Shown here piece by piece: positions 27,560-37,011 of a DNA stretch of 64,000 nucleotides. Below the pieces are notes generated by a model, which did not search any database, had not been told where the DNA came from, and saw only the letters and a program-made list of their open reading frames with translations. Position 1 is the first letter of the stretch, and each line of letters opens with the position of its first letter. The position numbers were made by a program, and so were the translations under genes. The DNA is taken from NCBI GenBank assembly GCA_910588435.1, contig CAJUPL010000001.1, positions 1-64,000 on the forward strand, in the 5' to 3' direction. This DNA comes from an uncultured Eggerthellaceae bacterium. GTDB lineage: Bacteria > Actinomycetota > Coriobacteriia > Coriobacteriales > Eggerthellaceae.

Positions 27560-29080
27560 ATGACGCGCAAGATAGACATCTTCGACACAACATTGCGTGA
27601 CGGAGAGCAGTCTCCAGGAGCCTCCATGAACACCGAGGAGAAGCTGGTGATAGCGCGTGAGCTGCTTCGCCTGAACGTGGACGTCATAGAGGCGGGATTC
27701 CCCATCTCAAGCCCGGGGGATTTCGAGAGCGTTCGCAAGATCTCTGAGCTGGCTGGATATGACGCTGTGGTCTGTGCTCTCACACGCGCTGTTGAGAAGG
27801 ACATCGTCGTTGCCGCAGATGCGCTCCAGTTCGCGAAGAGGCCGCGCATCCATACGGGGATCGGCGTGTCTGAGAGCCATATGCGTGACAAGCTGCGCTT
27901 GACGCCCGATGAGACGGTGGAGCGCGCAGTTGCCGCTGTGAAGTGCGCCAAGAAGTACGTGGATGACGTGCAGTTCTACGCTGAGGACGCAGGACGCTCT
28001 GACTATGATTTCTTAGCTCGCGTGATCCAGGCTGTGGTGGATGCGGGTGCAACCGTTGTGAACATCCCTGACACCACAGGCTATTCGCTCCCAGAGGAGT
28101 TCGGGCGTCGCATCAAGCATCTGGTTGACAACGTGCGCGGCATAGATGACGTCACCATCGCGGTGCATTGCCACAATGACCTTGGCATGGCAACGGCGCT
28201 TGCCATGGCGGGCGTGGCGAACGGAGCCCGCCAGATCGAATGCACCATAAACGGCCTGGGAGAGCGCGCTGGCAATACGGCCATGGAAGAAGTGGTGATG
28301 GCCATCAAGATGCACGGTGAGGAGCTGGATGCTCACACTGACATCAATACTCGCGAATTCGTGAAGGCATCGCGCCTGGTGTCTTCCATAACCGGCATGA
28401 ACGTTCAGGCCAACAAGGCCATCGTAGGAGCGAACGCGTTCGCGCACTCATCGGGGATCCATCAAGATGGCGTCCTCAAGAAGCGCGACACCTATGAGAT
28501 CATCGATCCAGCTGACGTGGGCGCAGGTGCCAGCCAGATCGTGCTCACCGCTCGCAGCGGACACGCAGCGCTCAAGCACAGGCTGGAAGAGCTTGGATAT
28601 GAGTTCGAGCCCGAGAAGCTGGATGAGCTCTATGAGGCCTTCCTGAACCTTGCGGATAAGAAGAAGGAAGTCTACGACGAGGACCTTGAGAGCCTCGTGA
28701 ATGAGCGCGATAGGGAAGCGGATGCTCTCTATGCACTTGAGAGCGTGCAGATAAGCTGCGGCTTCCCCTTGAAGCCCACGGCAACGCTCACCGTTCGCAA
28801 TCCGCAAGGTGAATCCATCACCGTTTGCGATTGGGGCACAGGTCCTGTGGATGCGGTGTACAAGGCAGTGAACCAGGTCATCGGCACCGAGAATGACCTC
28901 ATGGAATACTCAGTGCAGTCTGTGACGCGCGGCATAGACGCTCTTGGTGAGGTCACTGTTCGCGTCAAAGCTGAGAATGGTGATATCTACACTGGGCGCG
29001 GCGCTGATGGGGACATCATCGTATCTTCCACCAAGGCATACCTGAACGCCCTGAATCGCCTGCTGTCTGACAAGCGCTAG
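27560..29080 (+). CDS. leuA: 2-isopropylmalate synthase
   Basis: Condenses acetyl-CoA with 2-ketoisovalerate, the committed step of leucine synthesis. [17 protein letters not shown] at the N-terminus holds the metal-binding Asp; [13 protein letters not shown] carries the metal-binding His pair; NGLGERAGN and the C-terminal LeuA allosteric domain (from about residue 385) complete the form. 506 residues. GAAGGGAG precedes the ATG. No leuB, leuC or leuD follow, so the rest of the pathway is encoded elsewhere. Homocitrate or citramalate synthase is possible but less likely. Confidence 0.9.
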   Translation: MTRKIDIFDTTLRDGEQSPGASMNTEEKLVIARELLRLNVDVIEAGFPISSPGDFESVRKISELAGYDAVVCALTRAVEKDIVVAADALQFAKRPRIHTGIGVSESHMRDKLRLTPDETVERAVAAVKCAKKYVDDVQFYAEDAGRSDYDFLARVIQAVVDAGATVVNIPDTTGYSLPEEFGRRIKHLVDNVRGIDDVTIAVHCHNDLGMATALAMAGVANGARQIECTINGLGERAGNTAMEEVVMAIKMHGEELDAHTDINTREFVKASRLVSSITGMNVQANKAIVGANAFAHSSGIHQDGVLKKRDTYEIIDPADVGAGASQIVLTARSGHAALKHRLEELGYEFEPEKLDELYEAFLNLADKKKEVYDEDLESLVNERDREADALYALESVQISCGFPLKPTATLTVRNPQGESITVCDWGTGPVDAVYKAVNQVIGTENDLMEYSVQSVTRGIDALGEVTVRVKAENGDIYTGRGADGDIIVSSTKAYLNALNRLLSDKR

Positions 29081-29088
29081 CGCTCAGC

Positions 29089-29113
29089 GTGCGCATGGAG
29101 GGCGCATGCGCAC
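29089..29113 (+). terminator. Hairpin after leuA
   Basis: Perfect 9-bp stem (29089-29097 with 29105-29113), 7-nt loop, no T-run. Probably the leuA 3' end structure. Confidence 0.5.
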
Positions 29114-29140
29114 CTATGAAGGACGTGCAGAAGGCAAGCA

Positions 29141-29167
29141 AGCATGCATCTATCCTAGATGCGTGCT
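29141..29167. terminator. Hairpin spanning the stop codon of the GtrA-like gene
   Basis: 12-bp stem (29141-29152 with 29156-29167, one G-U), 3-nt loop. The minus-strand stop codon (29166-29168) begins inside the stem. No T-run. It shares a TATCCTAG/CTAGGATA-type core with the palindrome at 48652. Confidence 0.5.
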
Positions 29168-29579
29168 ATTCCAGGTCATCCAGAACGGGCTCATCGCCTG
29201 CGTCTAGGAACTTCTTCCTGGTGATGAAGTTCCAGAGCATGACGATGGCAGTGGCCACTAGCTTCGTGATCAGATAAGAGATGCCCCAGAGGCTGGTGCC
29301 CACCCACATGATGAGGTTGTTCAGCCCAAGGCCGATGACGGATAGCACCACGAAGATGACGAACTCGCGCCTCTTTGACATATCTTCCTTGTGTCGGAAG
29401 ACGTACCGCATGGAAGCCACGTAGTTGAAGATGACCGAAACCGTGAAGGATATGGTTGCGCTCACCAGATAGTTCACATGGAACGCTTCGGTGAGGAGGA
29501 CCATGAGGCCGTAGTCGATGATGAATGCTATGACTCCTACAACGCCGAACTTCATGAATTGGGCTATGAGCTTGCGCAA
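29166..29579 (-). CDS. GtrA-like membrane protein
   Basis: Four-helix GtrA family protein, 137 residues from TTG at 29579. LIAQFMKFGVVGVIAFIIDYG is split by the usual first helix; VSVIFNYVASMRYVF and a C-terminal WNFITRKKF match the family. Members move lipid-linked sugars or assist glycosyltransferases in cell-surface polysaccharide decoration. The TTG start is chosen from AAGGAGG 10 nt upstream; a longer frame from 29702 would run through the promoter/leader region of rimP. No glycosyltransferase is adjacent. Confidence 0.75.
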   Translation of the reverse strand: MRKLIAQFMKFGVVGVIAFIIDYGLMVLLTEAFHVNYLVSATISFTVSVIFNYVASMRYVFRHKEDMSKRREFVIFVVLSVIGLGLNNLIMWVGTSLWGISYLITKLVATAIVMLWNFITRKKFLDAGDEPVLDDLE

Positions 29580-29595
29580 GATGGCCGATCCTCCT

Positions 29596-29624
29596 TTGCG
29601 ATAGTTCGCCTCGTATGGTAATAT
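29596..29624 (+). promoter_or_regulatory. Candidate promoter of the rimP-nusA-infB operon
   Basis: TTGCGA (29596-29601), 17-bp spacer, TAATAT (29619-29624). It is embedded opposite the ribosome site of the divergent GtrA-like gene. Confidence 0.5.
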
Positions 29625-29647
29625 CTCCGCTACAGCGTAACAACTGA

Positions 29648-29694
29648 ACTTTTCACATCGTTTGAGAAAAGTGGGCACATGTCCCGCTTTTTTT
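29648..29694 (+). promoter_or_regulatory. Candidate transcription attenuator in the rimP-nusA leader
   Basis: Terminator: stem 29669-29675 with 29683-29689 (one G-U) followed by a run of seven T (29688-29694). Competing hairpin: ACTTTTC (29648-29654) with GAAAAGT (29666-29672), which uses the left arm of the terminator. The two folds are mutually exclusive, as in attenuators; since the operon encodes NusA, autoregulation of termination is plausible. Inference only. Confidence 0.55.
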
Positions 29695-29735
29695 ATTGCC
29701 ATGTGAGAAGCTCCAGAGCATTCGAAGGAGGGGAC

Positions 29736-30200
29736 ATGCTGTCAGCGAAAGAGCAGAGCTTGCTAGACGCCCTTGAGCCGCGTGCCACAGAGCATGGGCT
29801 TGAGATCGTGACCATTGAGGTCACGGGTGCCAGCAGGTCTCCCGTCATCCGCGTCTACATAGATGTGGAAGGCGGCATCTCCTTCAATGAGCTGACGGAT
29901 GCGCAAAGCTGGATGGGGGAGATGCTGGATGAGATAGACCCATTCCCTGGCGCATACGTGCTGGAAGTCTCATCCCCTGGCATAGACAGGCCCCTTCGCA
30001 CGCTGGATCATTTCAGGGCGCATGTGGGGGAGGATGTCAGGTTGAAGATGCTCACGTCCATTGACGGGCGAAAGAGCTTCAAGGGCAAGCTCGCATCCGT
30101 CGATGGGGATGACATCGTCATCGAAACGGAGGCTGGCAGCGTCACGCTTCCGCATCATGAGATCAGCAAGGCTAACGTCATAGGCAAAGTGGAGTTCTAG
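29736..30200 (+). CDS. rimP: Ribosome maturation factor RimP
   Basis: Assists 30S assembly. 154 residues; EVSSPGIDRPLRTLDHF is diagnostic and the SH3-like C-terminal domain follows. The ATG at 29736 is preceded by AAGGAGGGG, which decides the start over an upstream frame extension. First gene of rimP-nusA-rnpM-infB-rbfA-nrnA-truB. Confidence 0.92.
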   Translation: MLSAKEQSLLDALEPRATEHGLEIVTIEVTGASRSPVIRVYIDVEGGISFNELTDAQSWMGEMLDEIDPFPGAYVLEVSSPGIDRPLRTLDHFRAHVGEDVRLKMLTSIDGRKSFKGKLASVDGDDIVIETEAGSVTLPHHEISKANVIGKVEF

Positions 30201-30220
30201 CGAAGGGAGCAGGTGCGAAG

Positions 30221-31456
30221 ATGTCTGAAGGGGATTACTCGCTCATCGAGGCGCTTCAAATGCTCGCGCATGAGCGCAAGATAGATGAGTTCTACATAAT
30301 CGAGCGTCTTGAGGAGTCCTTGGCGCGCAGCTATGAGCGCATACTGGACCTTGACCATGACGCACGCGTGACCATCGACCGCCAGACTGGCAAGATCTAC
30401 GTCTATGAGCTGGTGCCGCAAGGTGAGCCTGAGATCAAGATCGATCCTGAGACCGGCGAAGAGCAGCACATATACCATGAGTTCGAAGAGCGCGACGTCA
30501 CACCTGCTGACATCAGCCGCATCGCAGCTCAGAATGCGAAGAGCGTCATCTCCTCCATCGTGAGGGATGCTGCACGCAAGTCCATCTATGAGGAGTTCTC
30601 AGATAGGGTGGGGGATCTCATCACGGGCACTGTGCTGCAGGGTACGCAGGACTTCACCATCATCAAGATCCGTGAGGGCGTTGAGGCAGAGCTTCCTCAC
30701 TATGACACGAAGAAGAATCCTGGCGAGCGCAATGAGCGCCCAAGCAATGAGCATTACCGCCACAACCAGCGCTTGAAGGTGCTCATCATAGATGTGCGTG
30801 ACCCATCAAGCGAGCAAACGCGTGCTCGCGGGGAGCAGTCAAGGCCTCCCATCATCGTATCGCGCACGCACCCAGACCTCATCAGGCGCTTGTTCGAGAT
30901 AGAGGTGCCTGAGATATATGACGGCATCGTTGAGATCAAGTCTATCGCTCGTGAGCCTGGTGCCCGCTCGAAGGTTGCCGTTGCATCCAGGGAGCCCAAT
31001 CTGGATCCCGTGGGCGCATGCGTGGGGCCGAAGGGCTCTCGCGTTCGCATGGTGGTGGAAGAGCTCCGCAATGAGCGCGTGGATGTGATCCAATGGAGCG
31101 AGGACCCAGCAACCTACGTTGCGAACGCCCTCTCTCCTGCAAGGGTCTCTCAGGTGAGCATCGATCCTGAGAACAACTATGCAACCGTCATAGTGCCCGA
31201 CGATCAGCTCTCGCTGGCCATCGGCAAGGAGGGGCAGAACGCTCGTTTGGCTGCAAGGCTCACTGGTTGGCACATAGACATCAAGTCTGCAAGCTTCCAA
31301 GGCAAGCCGCTGATCGATGAGGACGTGCTGATCGATGGCGAAGAGGCAACGGATGATGAGCTCTGCGCTTATGTGAGCGAAGATGGCACCCGTTGCAGGA
31401 ACCATGCTCGCGAAGGCTCTCGCTATTGCGGCATACATGCAGATTGCGAAGCGTGA
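30221..31456 (+). CDS. nusA: Transcription termination/antitermination factor NusA with a Cys/His C-terminal tail
   Basis: N-terminal RNA polymerase-binding domain (1-130), S1 domain (about 135-200) and two KH domains; VGACVGPKGSRVRMVVEEL is the KH1 signature and LAIGKEGQNARLAARLTGW belongs to KH2. After KH2, residues 378-411 hold Cys382, Cys392, Cys403, His406 and Cys409 in a pattern (C-x9-C-x10-C-x2-H) resembling small zinc-binding motifs, with GTRCRN and YCGIH steps. This is unusual for NusA, which generally ends after KH2 or in acidic repeats. It overlaps the downstream rnpM start. Confidence 0.93.
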   Translation: MSEGDYSLIEALQMLAHERKIDEFYIIERLEESLARSYERILDLDHDARVTIDRQTGKIYVYELVPQGEPEIKIDPETGEEQHIYHEFEERDVTPADISRIAAQNAKSVISSIVRDAARKSIYEEFSDRVGDLITGTVLQGTQDFTIIKIREGVEAELPHYDTKKNPGERNERPSNEHYRHNQRLKVLIIDVRDPSSEQTRARGEQSRPPIIVSRTHPDLIRRLFEIEVPEIYDGIVEIKSIAREPGARSKVAVASREPNLDPVGACVGPKGSRVRMVVEELRNERVDVIQWSEDPATYVANALSPARVSQVSIDPENNYATVIVPDDQLSLAIGKEGQNARLAARLTGWHIDIKSASFQGKPLIDEDVLIDGEEATDDELCAYVSEDGTRCRNHAREGSRYCGIHADCEA

Positions 31457-31745
31457 GGCACTGAGGAGCTTGAACAAGATCAGGACATGCATAGGGTGCG
31501 GCACCAAGGCAGCTAAGGATGGGATGGTGCGGATCTTCCGGGACTCGGGATCCGTTTCACTGGATGCCTCGGGCAAAGGGCCTGGACGTGGAGCCTATGC
31601 GTGCTCTATTGAATGCCTTGAGAAGGCGTGTTCGAAAGGGCGCGTGTCTCAAGCGCTCAGATGCAGGGTGGATGAAAGAACGTATGGAAGGCTCATCGCG
31701 ATAGCTGCTAAGGCCTTCGGCGATGAGGGATGCAAGGAGTTTTAG
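31437..31745 (+). CDS. rnpM: YlxR/RnpM family RNA-binding protein
   Basis: Small protein of the DUF448/YlxR family between nusA and infB, the standard position. KIRTCIGCG supplies the Cys pair, followed by MVRIFRDSGSVSLD and GPGRGAYACS; 102 residues. The family has been linked to control of RNase P. The start is uncertain: ATG at 31437 overlaps nusA by 20 bp; a TTG at 31470 would give about 91 residues. Confidence 0.82.
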   Translation: MQIAKREALRSLNKIRTCIGCGTKAAKDGMVRIFRDSGSVSLDASGKGPGRGAYACSIECLEKACSKGRVSQALRCRVDERTYGRLIAIAAKAFGDEGCKEF

Positions 31746-34487
31746 ATGGCGGGAATGCGAGTTCATGAGTTGGCGAAGGAATATGAGCTCTCTAGCAAGG
31801 AGATGCTCACGCGCCTTCGTGAGATCGGGATAGCCGCAAAGTCCCACGCGAGCATCCTGTCAGATGAGGATGTGGCCAAGGCGAAGGAATCCCTTGAGCC
31901 TGAGGTGCTGCAGCGCTCCAATGACCTGAACGATGAAGAGCGTCAGGCTTTGGAGAAGGAGCAGAAGAAGGCCGAAGCCAAGAAGGCCAAGGAAGAGGCT
32001 GAGCGCAAGGCGGCAGTAGAGAAGGAGCTTGCTGAGCGCCAAGCGGCCAAGGAGGCCCGCGGAGATTCCAAGCAGGACTCTGAGCCAAAGCGCGATCATG
32101 TGGTGAAGAAGATAGAGACGAAGGCGTCTTCTGGATTCGAGACGCTGGCATCCCAGATAGAGTCAGAGAAGAAGCGCGTTGAGCGTGAGAAGGCTGAGGC
32201 GCAGGCAAAGGCGCAAGCTGAGAAGCGCGCCCGTGAGGTTGCTAAGAAGCAGGCCGTGGAAGAGGCTCTTCGCAACAAGGGGCGCAAGACGTCCAGCAAG
32301 GGGCATGCTGAGGAGAAGCCAGCTTCGCATAGCACCGCGAAGGCACCTACCTCTGGCGGGTCTGCGAAGTTCAGCTCCCTGCTCTCTCAGATCGAATCTG
32401 AGCAGGCACGCATGAGCGCACAGCGTGATGAGCGCAAGGCTCAAGATGCTGGCGCCGGGCGCGGCAAGAAGGGACGTCGCGGCAAGACCCAGTCCGTGCC
32501 TGAGCTTGAGATGGTGGGCCAGCAGGGCGAGGATCGCTACTCTCAGATGGCAGTGCAGGCAGAGCAGCTGCAGCGTGACAAGGTGCTGGCTGAGGCTCGC
32601 GCTGCTGTGGCAGCTGCTGCTGGCAGCACTGAAGGCGAGGGCAGGCGCAAGAAGCGCAAGCAGAAGCGCGAGGCTGAGGCTCGTGAGAGGGCTGAGGCAG
32701 AGGCCATCGAGCGCGGCATAGACCCAACGCTGGTGCTGGATGACTCCGTTGTGGAGGTTCCCCAGAGCGCCACCGTTGGCAAGCTGGCAGAGCTTCTGAG
32801 CGTGCAGCCCAATGACATCATCAAGAGGCTGTTCCTCTTGGGTCAGGTGCTCACGGTCACCCAGTCCATGAGCGATGACCTGATAGAGATCGTGGCTGAT
32901 GACATGGGACGCAAGGTCCGCGTCGTCTCTCCTGAGGAAGAGTATGTGGTCGTCTACAACGACACCGAAGATGATCTGAAGCCCCGCCCGCCGGTGGTCA
33001 CCGTCATGGGCCACGTGGACCATGGCAAGACGTCCCTTTTGGACGCCATCAGGGATACGGGTGTGGTGGATTCTGAGGCCGGCGGAATCACGCAGCACAT
33101 CGGTGCATCTGTGGTTGATATCAACGGCCGTCAGATCACCTTCATCGATACCCCTGGTCACGAGGCATTCACGGCCATGCGTGCCCGCGGTGCACAGGTC
33201 ACAGACGTCATCGTGCTGGTGGTGGCCGCTGATGACGGCGTCATGCCGCAGACGATCGAGGCCATCAACCATGCGAAGGCGGCCAACGTTCCCATCGTCG
33301 TGGCGGTGAACAAGATCGACAAGGACGGCGCCAATCCGGACCGCGTTCGCCAGGAGCTGACCGAATACGAGGTCATCCCTGAGGAGTGGGGCGGATCCAA
33401 TATGTTCGTCAACGTCTCCGCCAAGAAGAACCTGCACATAGATGATCTGCTTGAGACCATCATCCTCCAGGCTGAGGTGCTCGAGCTCAAGGCCAATCCG
33501 GACGCGCTGGCATCTGGCTTCGTCATCGAAGCCAACCTGGACAAGGGACGCGGCCCTGTGGCCACCGTTCTTGTACAGCGCGGCACCCTGCATCCAGGCG
33601 ATGCCGTCGTGGCTGGCACGTCCTACGGTCACGTGAGGGCTCTGGTAGACCCGCACGGGAACCACGTTGATGAGGCTCTGCCGTCTGACCCTGTTGAGAT
33701 CCTGGGTCTCTCTTCTGTCCCTGTTGCTGGTGATGAGTTCCGCGTGTTCGAAGACGAGCGCGATGCGCGTAAGCTTGCTGAGGAGCGTGCTCTTCGCGAG
33801 CGCTTGGCTGAGCAGCAGCATACGTCTCACATGAGCCTGGATGACCTCTTCAACAGGATCGAAGAGGGCAAGCAGACAGATCTCAACCTCATCATCAAAG
33901 CTGACGTGCAGGGCTCCATCGAGGCGCTGCGCGATGCTTTCGAGAAGATGGATCAATCAGAGGTTCGCATCAACATCGTGCACTCAGCCGTTGGTGGAAT
34001 CACTGAGACGGATGTCACGCTGGCGGCTGCGTCAGACGCCATCATCATCGGCTTCAACGTGCGCCCAACGGGCAAGTCACGCCAGCAGGCCGAGAAGGAG
34101 AAGGTGGACATCCGCCTGTACCGTGTCATCTACCAGGCCATAGAGGACATCAACGCCGCGCGCGTTGGTCTGCTGTCCCCAGACATCGTGGAAGAGGATA
34201 CCGGCATCGCAGAGGTGCGTGAGACGTTCAAGGTGCCGAAGGTGGGCACCATCGCTGGTTGCTACGTTGTGGAGGGTGAGATATCACGTGACGACAAGGT
34301 GCGCGTGGTACGTGACGGCACTGTTGTCTATGAGGGTGACATCGCTTCCCTTCGCAGGTTCAAAGATGATGTCAAAACGGTTGCACATGGCTATGAATGT
34401 GGCATTGGGATAACAGGTTACCAAGACATAAAGGTAGGGGACACCATCGAGGGCTACACTGTCAAGGAAGTTGAGAGAACAGAGTAG
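31746..34487 (+). CDS. infB: Translation initiation factor IF-2
   Basis: GTPase that delivers initiator tRNA (913 residues). A short IF2-N domain ([16 protein letters not shown]) is followed by a long Lys/Glu/Ala-rich linker (about 60-320), a second IF2-N domain, then the G domain with GHVDHGKTS near residue 421, DTPGHEAF and NKID. Domains II, III and IV follow. AAGGAG lies 7 nt before the ATG, directly after rnpM. Confidence 0.96.
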   Translation: MAGMRVHELAKEYELSSKEMLTRLREIGIAAKSHASILSDEDVAKAKESLEPEVLQRSNDLNDEERQALEKEQKKAEAKKAKEEAERKAAVEKELAERQAAKEARGDSKQDSEPKRDHVVKKIETKASSGFETLASQIESEKKRVEREKAEAQAKAQAEKRAREVAKKQAVEEALRNKGRKTSSKGHAEEKPASHSTAKAPTSGGSAKFSSLLSQIESEQARMSAQRDERKAQDAGAGRGKKGRRGKTQSVPELEMVGQQGEDRYSQMAVQAEQLQRDKVLAEARAAVAAAAGSTEGEGRRKKRKQKREAEARERAEAEAIERGIDPTLVLDDSVVEVPQSATVGKLAELLSVQPNDIIKRLFLLGQVLTVTQSMSDDLIEIVADDMGRKVRVVSPEEEYVVVYNDTEDDLKPRPPVVTVMGHVDHGKTSLLDAIRDTGVVDSEAGGITQHIGASVVDINGRQITFIDTPGHEAFTAMRARGAQVTDVIVLVVAADDGVMPQTIEAINHAKAANVPIVVAVNKIDKDGANPDRVRQELTEYEVIPEEWGGSNMFVNVSAKKNLHIDDLLETIILQAEVLELKANPDALASGFVIEANLDKGRGPVATVLVQRGTLHPGDAVVAGTSYGHVRALVDPHGNHVDEALPSDPVEILGLSSVPVAGDEFRVFEDERDARKLAEERALRERLAEQQHTSHMSLDDLFNRIEEGKQTDLNLIIKADVQGSIEALRDAFEKMDQSEVRINIVHSAVGGITETDVTLAAASDAIIIGFNVRPTGKSRQQAEKEKVDIRLYRVIYQAIEDINAARVGLLSPDIVEEDTGIAEVRETFKVPKVGTIAGCYVVEGEISRDDKVRVVRDGTVVYEGDIASLRRFKDDVKTVAHGYECGIGITGYQDIKVGDTIEGYTVKEVERTE

Positions 34488-34514
34488 GCCTTGAGGCTTT
34501 AGGAGGTCCTCATC

Positions 34515-34892
34515 ATGAAAGAAGGCAATCGCAAAGTAGATGAGCAGGCGCGCGAGGTCATCTCGAACATCATGCTGTTCGACGTATCTGACCCACGCCT
34601 GGAGATGGTGACGGTCACGGGGTGCAAGGTCAGCTATGACCGTGCGTACTGTGACGTGTATGTCACTTGTGAGCCAGACCGCTATGAAGAGGTCTTGGCG
34701 GCGCTTGAGGCTGCAAAGGGCCATATCCGCTCTCTGATGGCGAAGAAGCTGGACTGGAGGCAAGCTCCAGAGCTCAGATTCCACTTGGATGAGACGGTGG
34801 ATGCCGCTGAGAAGCTTGGCAAGTACCTCAATGCTGAGAAGGAGCGCCAAGCTACCTATGAGGACACTGTTGGCGAAGGCGAAGAGTACTGA
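34515..34892 (+). CDS. rbfA: Ribosome-binding factor A
   Basis: Late 30S maturation factor with KH-like fold; 125 residues. DPRLEMVTVTGCKVSYDRAYCDVYV and LRFHLDET are recognisable in pieces, and AGGAGG precedes the ATG. Standard place after infB. Confidence 0.92.
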   Translation: MKEGNRKVDEQAREVISNIMLFDVSDPRLEMVTVTGCKVSYDRAYCDVYVTCEPDRYEEVLAALEAAKGHIRSLMAKKLDWRQAPELRFHLDETVDAAEKLGKYLNAEKERQATYEDTVGEGEEY

Positions 34893-34896
34893 GGGC

Positions 34897-35883
34897 ATGC
34901 AGCAGACGCTCTTGAAGCAAGCAGAGCTTTCGCAGATCGTAGGTGAGCTGAGGTCACATGATGACTACATCGTCTGCGGCCATGTGAATCCTGATGGGGA
35001 CTCCATAGGGTCTGTCTTGGGCATGTCCCATCTGCTCAAGGCAATGGGTAAGAGCGTGCAGCCCATCTTCGCCACAGGAAGCCAGATAGATGAGGCGCTC
35101 ATGTCATTGCCCGGAGCCTCATCCCTCATATCTGCGGAAGACGCCAAGCCTGCATCATGCTTCATCACCGTGGATGCAAGCGGCCTTGATAGGCTTGGGG
35201 ATGATGCTGCGGATCTGAGGCGCCAGGCAAGCTTCACCATGGTGCTGGATCACCATGAGGTGAGCTCATGTGATGCTGATATCTGCAGGATAGAGCCAGA
35301 CTGCCCATCTGCAAGCTGCATCATCTGGGATGTTGTGAAGGAGTCAGGCGTGGCTCCATCCAAGGATATGGCAGCTTGCTGCTATGTGGGGCTGATGACT
35401 GATACGGGAAGGTTCCAGTATCAGAACGCGGACACGCGCGCTTTCGCCGAAGCCTCTGAGATGGTGGCAGCAGGCGCTGATGTGGCGAAGCTCTCAGCTG
35501 CATTCTTTCAGAACAAGTCCGTCGCATCCGTGATGATAGATGCGCTGACTGCGCTGAACATGACGTTCATATGCGATGGTCAAGCAGTGATCAGCTGGAT
35601 AACCGCGGCTGACATGGAGCGCCTGGGAGCAACCAAGGATGACTGCGAAGATGCCATCAACGTCCTCAGATCCATATCTGGCATTCGAGTTGCATGCGTT
35701 CTCAAGGAGAATCCTGATCGCATCCGCGGAAGCTTCCGTGCCAAGGATGGCACTGACGTAGCTGCCATTGCAGCATCTTTTGGTGGAGGCGGACATAAGG
35801 CAGCGGCTGGATTCACGCTCCACGGAAGCCTGGATGAGGCTCGCAGTGATGTCGTAAGCGCCCTGGAAGCAGCTCTCTCTTAG
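34897..35883 (+). CDS. nrnA: DHH/DHHA1 phosphoesterase, NrnA-like oligoribonuclease/pAp phosphatase
   Basis: Degrades nano-RNAs and may dephosphorylate pAp. DHH motifs: GHVNPDGDSIGS (metal-binding His/Asp), VDASGLDR, LDHHEV, and TDTGRFQY; the DHHA1 glycine-rich FGGGGHKAAAGF closes the protein. 328 residues from ATG 34897, five bp after rbfA. rbfA-nrnA-truB is a common order. Confidence 0.9.
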   Translation: MQQTLLKQAELSQIVGELRSHDDYIVCGHVNPDGDSIGSVLGMSHLLKAMGKSVQPIFATGSQIDEALMSLPGASSLISAEDAKPASCFITVDASGLDRLGDDAADLRRQASFTMVLDHHEVSSCDADICRIEPDCPSASCIIWDVVKESGVAPSKDMAACCYVGLMTDTGRFQYQNADTRAFAEASEMVAAGADVAKLSAAFFQNKSVASVMIDALTALNMTFICDGQAVISWITAADMERLGATKDDCEDAINVLRSISGIRVACVLKENPDRIRGSFRAKDGTDVAAIAASFGGGGHKAAAGFTLHGSLDEARSDVVSALEAALS

Positions 35884-35895
35884 CAGGGTGTCAAG

Positions 35896-36894
35896 ATGAA
35901 GCGTGGTCAAAGCGGCAAGAGCCTCGTGTGCCCTGTGTTCAAGCCGAAGGGCATGACTTCCCATGATGTGGTGAATGCGGCAAGGCGTGCCTTCGGGGAG
36001 AAGCGCATAGGCCATGGTGGCACATTGGATCCAATGGCAGAAGGCGTGCTCATCTTGCTGGTAGGTCCCGCTACCAGGCTCAATAGATACATAGAAGGCC
36101 ATGATAAGCGCTATCTTGCGCGCATCTCCTTCGGCGTTCGCACTGACACAGACGATGCGGAAGGCGAGGCCATCCGCACTGCCAATGTTCCCTCTGAGGT
36201 GTTCGATCCTGCATTCGCAGAAGAGGTGCTGAAGGGCTTCCTGGGTCCACAGATGCAGATGCCGCCCATCTATTCAGCCATCAAGAAGGACGGCGTCAAG
36301 GCGTATGAGGCAGCGCGCAAGGGCAAGGTGGTGAACCTGGAGCCCCGGCCGATAGAGGTCTTCAGCGCAGACCTTGTGGATATCGGAGCTGATGGTCCTG
36401 AGGCCTTCTGGGATGTCAGGTTCAAGGTTTCGAAGGGAACCTACATACGCGCGCTTGCTAGGGATATCGGACATGCCGCAGGCACCGAGGCGCATCTCTC
36501 CGCGCTCATGAGAGAGAGCATAGGTGCCATCTCCCTTGACAGGTGCGTGAGCTTGGACGCTCTGCCTCATGTGCTTGATGCTGCTGCTATAGACCCGGTG
36601 GAGGTGCTGGGGCTTCGCTTCATGGTCTTGCAGGGAGATGCGGCAAGCGCGCTTGCGAATGGCGCGGCAATGAAGATGGGCCCTGAGCTTGGCGGTCTCA
36701 TGCGCGCTACCAGCGCTGATGCATGCGCTTGCATGGGAAGCTCGCAATCATCTGATGGGCCTCTTGTAGATGGTGAGCTTGTCTGCATGGTGGCTGACAA
36801 CAAGCTGAAGGCGATATACCGCTATGAGCAAGCTTCTGTGAGGCTGGTGCCCGAATGCGTCTTCCCTGACGGGGTCATTCGCTCTGCTATCTGA
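35896..36894 (+). CDS. truB: tRNA pseudouridine-55 synthase
   Basis: Makes psi55 in the T-loop of tRNA. FKPKGMTSHDVV, catalytic Asp in HGGTLDPMAEGVL, RYLARISFGVRTDTDD and GTYIRALARDIG are all present; 332 residues. Last recognised gene of the operon; ribF, which often follows, is absent. Confidence 0.94.
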   Translation: MKRGQSGKSLVCPVFKPKGMTSHDVVNAARRAFGEKRIGHGGTLDPMAEGVLILLVGPATRLNRYIEGHDKRYLARISFGVRTDTDDAEGEAIRTANVPSEVFDPAFAEEVLKGFLGPQMQMPPIYSAIKKDGVKAYEAARKGKVVNLEPRPIEVFSADLVDIGADGPEAFWDVRFKVSKGTYIRALARDIGHAAGTEAHLSALMRESIGAISLDRCVSLDALPHVLDAAAIDPVEVLGLRFMVLQGDAASALANGAAMKMGPELGGLMRATSADACACMGSSQSSDGPLVDGELVCMVADNKLKAIYRYEQASVRLVPECVFPDGVIRSAI

Positions 36895-36946
36895 CGCTTG
36901 CGTGTCTCTTCGCCTGATTCATGGGCTCGAACATGGATTATCTGGC

Positions 36947-36974
36947 ATGACGCACTCTCTCTATTCCCTACAAT
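36947..36974 (+). promoter_or_regulatory. Candidate promoter of hppA
   Basis: ATGACG (36947-36952), 16-bp spacer, TACAAT (36969-36974). Weak -35. Confidence 0.4.
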
Positions 36975-37011
36975 AGGTTCCATGTAGCACCTCAAAGAAA
37001 GGAAAGGGAAA

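Noticed and set aside
29580..29702. Longer GtrA-like protein starting at 29702
   Set aside because: The extension lacks family similarity, lies over the rimP promoter and attenuator, and the AAGGAGG site supports the start at 29579.
32163..33956. A 597-codon minus-strand frame
   Set aside because: It is antisense to infB, whose IF-2 product is unambiguous. Long antisense frames are expected opposite high-G+C coding sequence.
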